Origin: Burkholderiaceae bacterium
GTDB lineage: Bacteria > Pseudomonadota > Gammaproteobacteria > Burkholderiales > Burkholderiaceae_C
DNA: 47,187 nt
Assembly (NCBI GenBank): GCA_016790515.1
Contig: JAEUOY010000129.1
Location: forward strand, 1-47,187
Direction of reading: 5' to 3'
In this document: one piece after another, positions 24,387 through 33,184 of the stretch
How positions within the stretch are numbered: the first letter of the stretch is position 1
Layout: every line of letters begins with the position of its first letter
Made by a program: the position numbers and the translations under genes
Notes under the pieces: model-generated
The model's input: only the letters and a program-made list of their open reading frames with translations
Database searches by the model: none
What the model was told of the DNA's origin: nothing

Positions 24387-24459
24387 GGCCGCCGCCGCTG
24401 CGTCGCGGGGTGCATGGCATCATCGCGCCGACCATGAGCACCCTGCCGTCGCACTCCGG

Positions 24460-25557
24460 ATGAGCCTGGCCACACGCTGCCCCTCCTGCGGCACGGTGTT
24501 CCGTGTCGTGCAGGACCAGTTGCGGGTGTCCGAAGGCTGGGTCCGCTGCGGCCGCTGCAACGGCGTGTTCAACGCCGCCGAGGTGCTGTTCGACATCGAT
24601 TCCGGCGCGGCGGTGGTGGTCGATCTCGGGCTGGCGCCCTCGGACGCGGCGGCGCGCCCTGCCCCGCCGCAAACCGACGCCGGCCTGCCCGAACGGGCGC
24701 CGCCGTCACCACCCCCGTTGCCGCCGCCGCCACCCTGGCCGGACGGCCGCCGGGAACCGCAGTTCGACGCCACGGCCGCCCAGCACGCCGAACCGATGCC
24801 CGACCGCGAGCCGCTGTTGCGCTCGCCGTCGCGCGACGACGACGCCCCGCTGCGCGCAGCGGTTGCCGGCCCGCGCCTCGAAGCGGCCGTCGACGACCAT
24901 CACGACGACATCGTCGTCACCGACCACGTGCCGCCGCAGCCCGCCCCACCGCCGGCGGTGCCGGGCGGGCCCGATGCCGCGGACGAGACGCAGGCGAGCG
25001 AGACGCCGCAACGCAGCGGCCCCGCCGTCTCGCCGGTGCAGGCGGTGCCATCGTTCATGCGCAGCGCCGAGCGCGGCGCGCGGTGGCGCCGTCCTGCCGC
25101 GCGGGCCGCGCTCGGCGTCGGCGTGGCCGGCCTGGCGCTGGCGCTGCTGGCCCAGGGGGCGCTGCTCGGGCGCGACGCGCTGGCCGCCCGCTGGCCTGCC
25201 AGCCAGCCCGCGCTGTCCGCGCTGTGCCAGGTGGCCGGCTGCAGCGTGCAGCCGCTGCGCCGCATCGAGGCGCTGTCGGTGCACAGCTCGGGGCTGAACC
25301 GGCTCGAAGGCTCGACGCTCTACCGGCTGCAGGTGGTGCTGCAGAACCGCGCCGACATCGCGGTGATGATGCCGGCGCTCGAACTCTCGCTGACCGACGG
25401 CCAGGGCCGCCTGGTGGTGCGCCGGGCGCTGCAGGCCGCCGAGCTGGGCGCTGCGCAGCCGGTGCTGCAGGCCGGCGAGGAACTGCCGATCAAGGCGCTG
25501 ATCTCCACCGGGGACCAGCGCGTCGACGGCTACACGCTGGAGCTGTTCTACCCCTGA
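24460..25557 (+). CDS. zinc-ribbon and DUF3426 domain membrane protein
   Basis: The 365-residue protein opens with an MJ0042-type zinc ribbon (C7, C10, C30, C33 in RCPSCGTVF and VRCGRCNGVFNA), continues with about 170 residues of low-complexity Pro/Ala/Asp sequence, has one membrane helix near residues 215-235 (ALGVGVAGLALALLAQGALL) and ends in a DUF3426 domain (VHSSGLNRLEGSTLYRLQVVLQNRADIAV). Such proteins lie downstream of prmA across betaproteobacteria; their role is unknown. The zinc ribbon would be cytoplasmic and DUF3426 periplasmic. Confidence 0.88.
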   Translation: MSLATRCPSCGTVFRVVQDQLRVSEGWVRCGRCNGVFNAAEVLFDIDSGAAVVVDLGLAPSDAAARPAPPQTDAGLPERAPPSPPPLPPPPPWPDGRREPQFDATAAQHAEPMPDREPLLRSPSRDDDAPLRAAVAGPRLEAAVDDHHDDIVVTDHVPPQPAPPPAVPGGPDAADETQASETPQRSGPAVSPVQAVPSFMRSAERGARWRRPAARAALGVGVAGLALALLAQGALLGRDALAARWPASQPALSALCQVAGCSVQPLRRIEALSVHSSGLNRLEGSTLYRLQVVLQNRADIAVMMPALELSLTDGQGRLVVRRALQAAELGAAQPVLQAGEELPIKALISTGDQRVDGYTLELFYP

Positions 25558-25625
25558 TATCCGGCGCGCCCGCGGCGCGCTACCCGTCAACCCACCCCGC
25601 ACGGCCCCGGCCGGCCCCACGCAAA

Positions 25626-26540
25626 ATGTCAGTCCTGATCTGCGGCTCGCTCGCCTTCGACACCATCACCAACTTTCCCGGCCAGTTCTCGCAGCAGATC
25701 ATGCCGGACAAGGTGCACATCCTGAACGTCTCGTTCCTGGTGCCGACGATGCGCCGCGAGTTCGGCGGCTGCGCCGGCAACATCGCCTACAACCTGCACC
25801 TGCTCGGCGGTGCGCCGCTGGTGCTGGCCGCGCTCGGCAACGACGGCGCCGAGTACCTGCAGCGCCTGCAGGGCTGGGGCCTGGACACCTCGCAGGTGCT
25901 GGTGGCCGACGACACCTACACCGCGCAGGCGATCATCATCACCGACGGCGACAACAACCAGATCACCGCCTTCCACCCCGGCGCGATGCAGCTGGCCCAC
26001 CAGACCCCGGTGCCCGCCGGCCGCAGCGACATCACGCTGGCGATCATCGCCCCCGATGGCCGCGACGCGATGCTCGGCCATGCCCGGCAGCTGGCCGACG
26101 CGAAGATCCCGTTCGTCTTCGACCCCGGCCAGGGCCTGCCGATGTTCGACGGCGACGACCTGCGCCGCTTCACCGCCCAGGCCAGCTGGGTCGCCGTCAA
26201 CGACTACGAGGGCGCGATGCTGTGCGAGCGCATGGGCGTCTCGCTCGAGGCGCTGTCGCGCCAGCCCAACCTGCGCGGCGTGATCGTCACCCTGGGCGCC
26301 GACGGCTGCGAGGTCTGGCAGGACGGCCAGCGCACGCACGTGCCCGGCGTGGCCGCCGAGGCGGTGGTCGACCCCACCGGCTGCGGCGACGCCTTCCGCG
26401 GCGCCTTGCTGCACGGCCTTTCCTTGGGTTGGCCGCTGCAGCGCTGCGTGGCGCTGGGCAACCGCGTCGGCGCGCTGAAGATCGCCCGCCGCGGCGGCCA
26501 GAACCACCGCATTCCGGCCGAACTGCTCGCGCTGGCCTGA
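25626..26540 (+). CDS. PfkB-family carbohydrate/nucleoside kinase
   Basis: The 304-residue protein is a ribokinase-fold kinase: N-terminal SVLICGSLAFDTITNFPG, the substrate-side GGCAGNIAYNLHLLGG and the C-terminal anion-hole motif DPTGCGDAFRGALLHG with the catalytic Asp (GCGD instead of the common GAGD). The features resemble adenosine kinase-like members of the family, but the sugar or nucleoside substrate cannot be read from sequence. It follows the DUF3426 gene, which is its usual neighbour. Cytoplasmic, no anomalies. Confidence 0.9.
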   Translation: MSVLICGSLAFDTITNFPGQFSQQIMPDKVHILNVSFLVPTMRREFGGCAGNIAYNLHLLGGAPLVLAALGNDGAEYLQRLQGWGLDTSQVLVADDTYTAQAIIITDGDNNQITAFHPGAMQLAHQTPVPAGRSDITLAIIAPDGRDAMLGHARQLADAKIPFVFDPGQGLPMFDGDDLRRFTAQASWVAVNDYEGAMLCERMGVSLEALSRQPNLRGVIVTLGADGCEVWQDGQRTHVPGVAAEAVVDPTGCGDAFRGALLHGLSLGWPLQRCVALGNRVGALKIARRGGQNHRIPAELLALA

Positions 26541-26576
26541 CCGTCGACCCGCTCGTCCCGCTCGCTCGGACCCCGC

Positions 26577-27089
26577 ATGTCCTGGATCGACAAGGAATTG
26601 CACAAGCGCAGGAAGGTCGAGGCGCGCTCGCGCGAAGTCGGCTCGGTCATCCCGTCGCAGCGCGCCGAAGGCCATGAGATCGAACGCATCACGGCCTTGT
26701 GGGAGCGATTCGAGGAGACCAACCGGGCCCTGCCGCCCGAGCTGGGACTGCAACGGCGGACCGCGGCCAGCGGCAGCTTCCCGCCCGAGCTGTCGATGCT
26801 GGGCACGCTGCTGATGTCGGGCAACGGCGCGGCGATCGGCTTCTCCGGCAGGGCGATCCGGTACTTCTGGCCCAAGCCCAACGCGAAGAAGAGCAACAAC
26901 TTCTGGATCCGATGCGATCCGGACCGCGGCTTCGTGTTGAACCGGCGGATCAAGCCGTCTGCGCTGGGGACCGGGACCGACGAAGCGGCCTTCGACGAAC
27001 GCTCGATCGACCACATCTTCAAGTGCCTGGTGACCGGCAAGCGCGTGACCTGGCGCTCGGTGCGCAAGCGCCGCCTGTGGCTGTTCTGA
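26577..27089 (+). CDS. hypothetical protein
   Basis: A 170-residue soluble protein with a basic helical N terminus (MSWIDKELHKRRKVEARSRE) and a compact central region (ELSMLGTLLMSGNGAAIGFSG, RYFWPKPNAKKSNNFWIRCD) that looks beta-rich, ending RRLWLF. No signal peptide, membrane segment or known motif is visible. The start at 26577 is 36 nt after the kinase stop. The protein may contact nucleic acid given its basic ends, but this is speculation. Confidence 0.65.
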   Translation: MSWIDKELHKRRKVEARSREVGSVIPSQRAEGHEIERITALWERFEETNRALPPELGLQRRTAASGSFPPELSMLGTLLMSGNGAAIGFSGRAIRYFWPKPNAKKSNNFWIRCDPDRGFVLNRRIKPSALGTGTDEAAFDERSIDHIFKCLVTGKRVTWRSVRKRRLWLF

Positions 27090-27164
27090 CCCGGGCAGGC
27101 CGCAGCTTGCAGGCCCCCGGGGGATCCGCTCCAATCGGCTCTCCCCGTCGATGCAGGAGCGTTC

Positions 27165-27584
27165 ATGTCGAAGATCTCGGGCAGTTGCCTTTGCGGCGCG
27201 GTGAAGTACAGCGCGCCGGTCGAGCCGGTGGTGGTCGCGCTGTGCCATTGCACCCACTGCCAGAGGCAGTCGGGCGCCGCGTTCTCGGTCAACGTCGGCA
27301 TTCCCAAGGGCTCGCTGCAGTTCAGCGCGGGCCAGCCCGCGACCTACCAGGACACCGGCGGCAGCGGCCTACCGGTGTACCGCCACTTCTGCCGCGACTG
27401 CGGCTCGCCGATCTTCTCCGACGTGGTGGCGTCGCCGCAGCTGGACTGGCTGAAGGCCGGCACGCTGACCGACACCTCCTGGGTCAAGCCGGCCGTCATC
27501 GTCTGGTGCGAATCGGCCCAGCCCTGGGTGGCCTATCCCGAAGGCGTGCCGCGCTTCGCGCGCAACCCGCCGGCGGCAGCCTGA
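27165..27584 (+). CDS. GFA-family (CENP-V/GFA) zinc protein
   Basis: The 139-residue protein has the full GFA pattern: SCLCGAVKY, LCHCTHCQRQSGAAFSVNV and FCRDCGSPIF, giving the two structural and catalytic zinc sites. The family was named for glutathione-dependent formaldehyde activation, but most members have no proven substrate. AGGAG lies upstream of the ATG. It is independent of its neighbours as far as can be seen. Confidence 0.9.
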   Translation: MSKISGSCLCGAVKYSAPVEPVVVALCHCTHCQRQSGAAFSVNVGIPKGSLQFSAGQPATYQDTGGSGLPVYRHFCRDCGSPIFSDVVASPQLDWLKAGTLTDTSWVKPAVIVWCESAQPWVAYPEGVPRFARNPPAAA

Positions 27585-27642
27585 CTTGGCCGGCAGCGCC
27601 GGGCCCGAGCCCGCGGCTGGCGCCGGCCTGGGCCCGGTCGCG

Positions 27643-28152
27643 ATGTCCACGCCGCCAGCGACACCCGCGCCGGGCATGGCCGGCCCGGCGTTGGCCGAGC
27701 TCGTCTCGCGCCACGTCTCGATCATCGTCGCCAGCCGCGACCGGGCGCTGCGGCCGCACCTGATGCGCGCGGTCGGCTGCAGGCTGTCACCGGACCGTCG
27801 GCGCATGACGCTGCTGATGCCGCAGGACCGCAGCGCCGAGCTGCTGGCCGACCTGCGCGACAACGGGCAGGTCGCGGTGGTCCTCAGCGAGCCCTCGTCG
27901 AACCGGTCGATCCAGGTCAAGGGCCACGATGCCAGCGTCGCGCCCTGTGGTCCCGACGACCCGGCGCTGGCCGAGGCCTACCTGCAGGGCATCGTCGAGG
28001 AACTCGGCCAGATCGGCCTCACCGCCGACGTCGCGCACACCATCCTGGGCCACGATGCCGGGCTGGTGGCGGTGCACTTCGGCATCGCCGCGGCCTTCGA
28101 CCAGACGCCGGGCCCGGCGGCCGGCCGCGCGCTGGACGCGACGACGGGCTGA
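27643..28152 (+). CDS. FMN-binding split-barrel (pyridoxamine 5'-phosphate oxidase-like) protein
   Basis: I use the ATG at 27643; a TTG at 27586 would add 19 low-complexity residues. The 169-residue product resembles the flavin-binding split barrel of the PPOX superfamily: LVSRHVSIIVASRDRALRPHLM, LSPDRRRMTLLMPQDRSAELL and NGQVAVVLSEPSSNRSIQVKG. These proteins bind FMN or related flavins or haem and act in many oxidations. A second split-barrel protein is encoded at 29122-30465, so the two may be related functionally. Substrate unknown. Confidence 0.65.
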   Translation: MSTPPATPAPGMAGPALAELVSRHVSIIVASRDRALRPHLMRAVGCRLSPDRRRMTLLMPQDRSAELLADLRDNGQVAVVLSEPSSNRSIQVKGHDASVAPCGPDDPALAEAYLQGIVEELGQIGLTADVAHTILGHDAGLVAVHFGIAAAFDQTPGPAAGRALDATTG

Positions 28153-28192
28153 GCCCGAAGGCCCGCGGCCGCGAGCGATCGAGTGGCCTGGC

Positions 28193-28972
28193 ATGCGGCG
28201 CGTCGCCCACTGGGCCCCGGTCTTCTTGCTGCTGTTCGCCTGGTACCAGGCCGCGGAAGGTGTCGGTGTCCTCTGGCTGAACCAGCCGGCGATCGCCGCG
28301 GCGATCATGCTGGGCTTCCTGCCGCTGGCCTGGATCGCCGCGCGCGCGCTCGGCGCGCGGCCGGCGGTCGCCTACGGGCTGTGCTGGAGCGGCCGCAACG
28401 CGGCCTGGCTGGCCGCCGGGCTGGCGCTGGCCCTCGCGGCCAAGGCGATCTCGCTGGCCGTCGGCACGGCGCTGAACATCGTCGTGCCGGCCGCTGCGCC
28501 GCCGGCAGCGCCGGCCGCCTGGCAGGCCGCCGGCGCCTTGGGCTGGCTGGCGCTGGCGACCTTCGTGCCTTCGCTGGCCGAGGACATCCTCGCGCGCGGA
28601 TTCTGGTCGCGCCTCCCGGCCTGGCACTGGTCCGCACCCGGCTTCGTGCTGTCGACCTCGCTGGTCTACACGCTGAACCATGTCTACCGGCTGAAGAACG
28701 GCCCGGCCGAATGGTTCATGCTGTTCTGTTTCGGCCTGCTCTACGCCACCGCGTTCTGGCGCAGCGGCACGCTGTGGGCCGCCGTCGGCCTGCACTGGGG
28801 CTGGAACCTGGCCGGCCAGTCGATCCCGCTGGGCTGGCCGACCGAGGTCGTCGATCCCGTTTCGGCGCGGCTTCTGTCGGGCCTGACCCACCTCGCGATG
28901 CTGGCCCTGGTGCTGGGCATCACGCCGTGTGTCGGCCTGCGTCGTGCGCGCCCGGCACCGCCCGGCGGCTGA
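28193..28972 (+). CDS. CPBP-family intramembrane metalloprotease
   Basis: The 259-residue integral membrane protein has about seven hydrophobic helices. CPBP (ABI/CAAX protease) motifs are visible: PSLAEDILARGFW supplies the acidic pair and Arg (usual EExxxR, here EDxxxR), VYTLNHVYRL the first His, and GLHWGWNLAG the HxxxN motif. Related proteins process prenylated or bacteriocin-type peptides, or act in membrane stress. It starts 40 nt after the split-barrel gene. The Glu-to-Asp change in the first motif is seen in some family members and need not abolish activity. Confidence 0.8.
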   Translation: MRRVAHWAPVFLLLFAWYQAAEGVGVLWLNQPAIAAAIMLGFLPLAWIAARALGARPAVAYGLCWSGRNAAWLAAGLALALAAKAISLAVGTALNIVVPAAAPPAAPAAWQAAGALGWLALATFVPSLAEDILARGFWSRLPAWHWSAPGFVLSTSLVYTLNHVYRLKNGPAEWFMLFCFGLLYATAFWRSGTLWAAVGLHWGWNLAGQSIPLGWPTEVVDPVSARLLSGLTHLAMLALVLGITPCVGLRRARPAPPGG

Positions 28973-29121
28973 CCCGGGCCGGCCGGCAGCGGGCCGTTGA
29001 CGCCGCGACCAGCCTACACTTTGTGGCGATGCCTGCCCTGTCCAGCGTGCCGACCCCTGGCCCGGTTGCGTCCGGCGCCGGCCTGAACGACCGCGCCGCG
29101 GCGACCTCAGGCTGAGCGGCG

Positions 29122-30465
29122 ATGACGCTGGACCTCGACGCGATCCGCGCCTGCCTGGAAGGCGCGATCCCCGGCGTGATGGCCACCTGCGATGGCGACG
29201 GCACGCCCAACGTCACCTACGTGTCGCAGGTCGAATACGTCGACGCCCGGCACCTGGCGCTGTCGTTCCAGTTCTTCAACAAGACGCGGCGCAACGTGCT
29301 GGCCAATCCGGTGGTCGAGCTGCTGGTGATCCACCCGGCGCATGGCGCGATGTACCGCGTCGCGGCGCGCTACCTGCGCACCGAGACCGACGGCGCGCTG
29401 TTCGAGCGCATGAAGGCCAAGCTCGCCGGCATCGCCTCGCACACCGGGATGAGCGGGGTGTTCAGGTTGCGCGGCGCCGACCTCTATGCCGTCGACCGGG
29501 TCGACCTGGTCGCCGCGCCGCGCCGCGAGGCCATCGGCGGCGGCCTGAACCGGCTGTCGGCACTGCGCCGTTGCGCCCAGCGCGTGGCCGACAGCGGCGA
29601 CCTGGACGGCCTCGTCGAACGCCTGCTCGACGGCGTGACCGAGCACTTCGGCATCCGCCACGCGATGCTGCTGATGTTCGATGCCGCGGCGCAGCGGCTG
29701 TACACCGTGGGCAGCCGCGGCTACGGGCGCTCGGGGGCCGGCTCGGAGATCCCGCTCGACGCCGGCGTGATCGGCGTCGCCGCGCGCGCGAACACGCCGA
29801 TCCGCATCAACCACGCGACGCTGGAATACGCCTACATCCGCACGATGCGCGAGGCGCTGCCGGGGCAGCCGCTCGAACGCGAGATCCCGCTGCCCGGGCT
29901 GGCCGAGCCGGGCAGCCAGCTCGCGGTGCCGCTGGCCTGCGCCGGCCAGCTGCAGGGCGTGCTGTTCGTCGAGAGCCCGCAGGACATGCGCTTCAGCTGG
30001 GACGACGAGGACGCACTGGTCACGCTGGCGGCGCAGGCCGCGTCGCTGGCGCGCGGCTTCCAGGCCTGCGCCGACGTGCCCGACGACGACGCGCCCGCCG
30101 CCGCGGCCTCGCCGCCAGCCGAGCCGGCCGGCGCTGCCGCGCCGCTGGTCGTTCGCCACTACGACGCCGATGGCAGCGTCTTCTTCGGCGACGACTACCT
30201 GATCAAGGGCGTGGCCGGCGCGGTGCTGTGGAAGCTGCTGCGCGAACATGCCCGCGACGGCCGCACCGAGTTCACCAACCGCGAGATCCGCCTGTCGCCC
30301 GAGATCGGCCTGCCCGAGGTCGGCGACAACCTCGAGGCCAGGCTGGTGCTGCTGACGCGGCGGCTGGCCGACCGCCAGGCCAGCGTGCGGCTGCTGAAGA
30401 CCGGCCGCGGCCGCTTCCGGCTGTGCGTCGCGCGGCCGCTGCAGCTGGTGAACATGCCGCGCTGA
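29122..30465 (+). CDS. three-domain PPOX-like/GAF/winged-helix-like protein
   Basis: The 447-residue protein joins an N-terminal flavin-type split barrel (about 1-140, GVMATCDGDGTPNVTYVSQVE), a GAF sensor domain (about 155-320, VERLLDGVTEHFGIRHAMLL, GVIGVAARANTPIRI, GSQLAVPLACAGQLQGVLFV), an acidic Ala/Pro linker and a C-terminal region (about 345-447, VLWKLLREHARDGRTEFTNREIRL, VRLLKTGRGRFRLCVARPL) resembling an OmpR-type winged helix. This suggests a one-component sensor that reads a flavin, haem or redox ligand and binds DNA. It converges 7 nt from the hemerythrin-like gene. The C-terminal call is my own reading. Confidence 0.7.
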   Translation: MTLDLDAIRACLEGAIPGVMATCDGDGTPNVTYVSQVEYVDARHLALSFQFFNKTRRNVLANPVVELLVIHPAHGAMYRVAARYLRTETDGALFERMKAKLAGIASHTGMSGVFRLRGADLYAVDRVDLVAAPRREAIGGGLNRLSALRRCAQRVADSGDLDGLVERLLDGVTEHFGIRHAMLLMFDAAAQRLYTVGSRGYGRSGAGSEIPLDAGVIGVAARANTPIRINHATLEYAYIRTMREALPGQPLEREIPLPGLAEPGSQLAVPLACAGQLQGVLFVESPQDMRFSWDDEDALVTLAAQAASLARGFQACADVPDDDAPAAAASPPAEPAGAAAPLVVRHYDADGSVFFGDDYLIKGVAGAVLWKLLREHARDGRTEFTNREIRLSPEIGLPEVGDNLEARLVLLTRRLADRQASVRLLKTGRGRFRLCVARPLQLVNMPR

Positions 30466-30472
30466 CACCGCC

Positions 30473-31234
30473 TCAGACCGTCACCAGCCCGGGCACCGGG
30501 GGCAGGCCCAGCGAGCGCATCAGCGCGGCATGTGCCGGCACCGACAGCGTGCGCCGGGCGATCTCCAGCACCGCCGCGAAGGGCTCGGGCGGCATGCCCA
30601 GCTGCATGCCGGCGAGCATCGCCGCACGCTCGGGGGCGTTCAGCGCCGGCAGGAACCAGTGCAGCGCCTCGGCCATTGCCGCCGGCGGGATCGAGGCGAC
30701 CAGCGCCTGCTCGATCGCCGCCAGCTCGGCATCGCTGTAGTGGGCCCACAGCAGCGCGTTGTGCGCCGTCTCCTCGACCTGCATGTGCTGGAAGTTCTCG
30801 GCGACGAACAGCGCCAGCGCGCGGTACAGCCGGCCGCAGGCCGCGGCGCGCACCGCGCCGCTGCTGTCGGCGACCAGACCGGCCAGGTCGCGCAGGTCGG
30901 CGATCGCCTCGGCGTGGTGCACGTGCTCGGTGGCGATGCGCGCTGCACTGCCGGGGCGGGCGCGCTCCAGCGCCGGGTGGATGAACTCGTTCTCGTCGGT
31001 CAGGTGCAGCTCGCACAGGCCGAGCAGCCGCTCGAGCTGGCCGAGCGCGGTCTTCACTTCATCCGGATTGCCAGGATCGGTGCTGCCCAGCTCGCACAGC
31101 GTGCGGCTCATGAACAGCCGCAGCGCCTTGTGGATGCCGGCGTAGAGGTCGTGGCGGCCGGCGGCCGACGCGGCCGCTGGCGCGCTGGCTTCGACGCTGG
31201 GCTGGCTGTGCAGTTCGGAAGTGCTCGTGCTCAT
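30473..31234 (-). CDS. hemerythrin-like domain protein
   Basis: The 253-residue cytoplasmic protein follows AAGGAGAG at good spacing. After a Ser/Ala-rich start it shows a four-helix bundle with spaced metal ligands: LYAGIHKALRLFM, LCELHLTDENEFIHPALE, ATEHVHHAEAIADL and NFQHMQVEETAHNALLW. Bacterial hemerythrins bind O2 or NO at a di-iron site, or report iron and oxygen state. The C-terminal 90 residues form a second helical domain. It is divergent from the acyl-CoA ligase; two CTTAAG boxes lie upstream. Confidence 0.82.
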   Translation of the reverse strand: MSTSTSELHSQPSVEASAPAAASAAGRHDLYAGIHKALRLFMSRTLCELGSTDPGNPDEVKTALGQLERLLGLCELHLTDENEFIHPALERARPGSAARIATEHVHHAEAIADLRDLAGLVADSSGAVRAAACGRLYRALALFVAENFQHMQVEETAHNALLWAHYSDAELAAIEQALVASIPPAAMAEALHWFLPALNAPERAAMLAGMQLGMPPEPFAAVLEIARRTLSVPAHAALMRSLGLPPVPGLVTV

Positions 31235-31315
31235 GGTTTCTCTCCTTCAGTGGGTTCGCCGGCAAACCGATCGGTCGGCGTGGGATCACTGTAGGAAGCG
31301 GCGGCGAGGCACGCT

Positions 31316-31343
31316 CTTAAGACTTCCGTCAGCGCACCTTAAG
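31316..31343. promoter_or_regulatory. paired CTTAAG boxes upstream of the hemerythrin-like gene
   Basis: CTTAAG occurs at 31316-31321 and again at 31338-31343, 22 bp apart, so both face the same side of the helix, in the 270-bp divergent region 31235-31504. The six-base site is self-complementary and rare in such GC-rich DNA. It may be a two-site operator. A 4-bp stem closed by a GAAA loop at 31356-31367 follows. Nothing else is seen in the region. Confidence 0.35.
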
Positions 31344-31504
31344 CGATTCTTCACCCCCCGAAAGGGGCGGCGCAGGGCATCCGCCCGCGTGCCTGCGCGC
31401 GCTGCCCTTCGAGGGTTCGACCCAGGCCTACGCCGGCGAGCGGTTCGCCGAGAATTTGCCGGCCATCGGCGCGATCGCGCGCCGGCACCGACCCCGGAGA
31501 CGGC

Positions 31505-33118
31505 ATGTCCCACGACGACCCGGCGGCGATCGCCGCGATGCGCAGCTCCCGGCCGCCCGGCCGCGGCGCGGTGCGCGCCTACGACTGGATCGCCCACCAC
31601 CGGGCGCACCGGCCGGCCAAGGAGGCGGTGCGCGAGCTGGCCTCGCAGCGCAGCCACAGCTACGCCGACCTCGACCGCCGCGCCGACGCGCTGGCGGCCT
31701 ACCTGGGCTCGCTGGGCATCGTCCGCGGCGATCGCGTCGCGCTGCTGGCGCACAACGGCGTCGAGTTCTTCGACCTGCAGTTCGCCTGCATGCGCACCGG
31801 CGCGATCGCGGTGCTGCTGAACTGGCGGCTGACGGTCAGCGAGCTCGAGTACATCGTCAACGACAGTTCGCCCCGGCTGCTGATCCACGATGCCGAGTTC
31901 GGCGACACCGCACAGGCGCTGCAGGCGCGCTGCGGCATAGGTGCGCTGCTGCGCATCGACGCGCGCGCGGCGCCGGCGGCCAACCCCTACGAGTCGATCG
32001 TCGAGGCATTCAGCGGCCAACCGGTGACGCGCGAGCCGCTGACCCACGACGACGTGGTCACGATCATGTACACGTCGGGCACGACCGGGCACCCGAAGGG
32101 CGCGATGATCACCCACGGCATGAACTTCTGGAACTGCGTCAACCTCGGCCTGCCGGCCGGGGTCGGCCAGGACACCGTCCACCTGTCGGTGCTGCCGCTG
32201 TTCCACACCGGCGGGCTGAACTGCTACTCCAACCCGGTGCTGCATGCCGGCGGCACCGTGGTGATCATGCGCAGCTTCGACCCGGGCCAGGCGCTGCAGG
32301 TGATCGGCGACCCGGCCCAGGGCATCAGCCATTTCTTCGCGGTGCCGGCGCCCTACCAGTTCATGATCCAGCACCCCGACTTCGCGACCACCGACCTGGG
32401 CCGGCTGCGCAGCGCCGGGGTCGGCGGCGCGCCCTGCGCGCTGAGCATCCTGCAGGCCTGGGCCGACCGCGGCGTGCGGCTGATGCAGGGCTTCGGGATG
32501 ACCGAGACCAGCCCGGCCTGCATCTTCCTCGACCCGGCCGACGCGATGCGCAAGCTCGGCTCGACCGGCAAGGTGCTGATGCACACCGAGGCGCGCATCG
32601 TCGACGAGACGGGCGGCGACTGCGGCCCGAACCAGATCGGCGAGCTGTGGGTCGCCGGGCCGAACATCACGCCGGGCTACTGGAACCGGCCCGACGCCAC
32701 CGCGGCGAGCTTCGAAGGCCGCTGGCTGAAGACCGGCGATGCCGCGCGCTGCGACGACGAAGGCTTCTTCTACATCGTCGACCGCTGGAAGGACATGTAC
32801 ATCTCCGGCGGCGAGAACGTCTACCCGGCCGAGGTCGAGAACGTGCTGTACCAGCTGCCGCAGGTGGCCGAGGCGGCGGTGATCGGCGTGCCGAGCGACA
32901 AGTGGGGCGAGGTGGGGCTGGCGGTGCTGGCACTCAAGCCGGGCCAGCCGCTCGATCGCGACGCGGTGATCGGCCATTGCAGCGGGCGGCTGGCGCGCTT
33001 CAAGTGGCCGCACGATGTCGCGTTCGTCGACGCGCTGCCGCGCAATGCCACCGGCAAGGTGCTCAAGCGCGAACTGCGCAAGCGCTTCGTCGGCAGCGGC
33101 GCGCCGGCGATCACCTGA
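31505..33118 (+). CDS. AMP-dependent acyl-CoA synthetase/ligase
   Basis: The 537-residue ANL-superfamily enzyme activates a carboxylic acid to its acyl-AMP and then CoA thioester. Seen are the P-loop-like VTIMYTSGTTGHPKGAMITH, LPLFHTGGLN, the adenine motif GFGMTETSPA, LKTGDAARCDDEGFFYIVDR, DMYISGGENVYPAEVE and the C-terminal lysine segment PRNATGKVLKRELRKRF. The HTGG and GMTETSP forms fit medium/long-chain or aromatic acid ligases, but the substrate cannot be fixed. GGAGA precedes the ATG. It stands alone, converging with the ABC transporter operon. Confidence 0.92.
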   Translation: MSHDDPAAIAAMRSSRPPGRGAVRAYDWIAHHRAHRPAKEAVRELASQRSHSYADLDRRADALAAYLGSLGIVRGDRVALLAHNGVEFFDLQFACMRTGAIAVLLNWRLTVSELEYIVNDSSPRLLIHDAEFGDTAQALQARCGIGALLRIDARAAPAANPYESIVEAFSGQPVTREPLTHDDVVTIMYTSGTTGHPKGAMITHGMNFWNCVNLGLPAGVGQDTVHLSVLPLFHTGGLNCYSNPVLHAGGTVVIMRSFDPGQALQVIGDPAQGISHFFAVPAPYQFMIQHPDFATTDLGRLRSAGVGGAPCALSILQAWADRGVRLMQGFGMTETSPACIFLDPADAMRKLGSTGKVLMHTEARIVDETGGDCGPNQIGELWVAGPNITPGYWNRPDATAASFEGRWLKTGDAARCDDEGFFYIVDRWKDMYISGGENVYPAEVENVLYQLPQVAEAAVIGVPSDKWGEVGLAVLALKPGQPLDRDAVIGHCSGRLARFKWPHDVAFVDALPRNATGKVLKRELRKRFVGSGAPAIT

Positions 33119-33122
33119 GCCC

Positions 33123-33159
33123 CGCCCGGCGCCAGCGGCGACCAGGCCTTCGCCGGGCG
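33123..33159. terminator. candidate bidirectional hairpin between convergent genes
   Basis: CGCCCGGCG (33123-33131) and CGCCGGGCG (33151-33159) are exactly complementary, 9 bp, with a 19-nt loop, in the 66-nt gap between the acyl-CoA ligase and the ABC permease gene. There is no T-run on either strand, so intrinsic termination would be weak. Confidence 0.35.
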
Positions 33160-33184
33160 CAACCGACAGGCCGCGGGCGCGCGC

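Noticed and set aside
28997-29020. TTGACG and TACACT as a promoter for the PPOX-GAF gene
   Set aside because: The spacer is only 12 nt, too short for a sigma-70 promoter; TACACT alone is not sufficient.
31403-31420. tRNA T-arm-like string GAGGGTTCGACCC
   Set aside because: The flanking bases do not form a 5-bp stem and no acceptor or anticodon arm is present.
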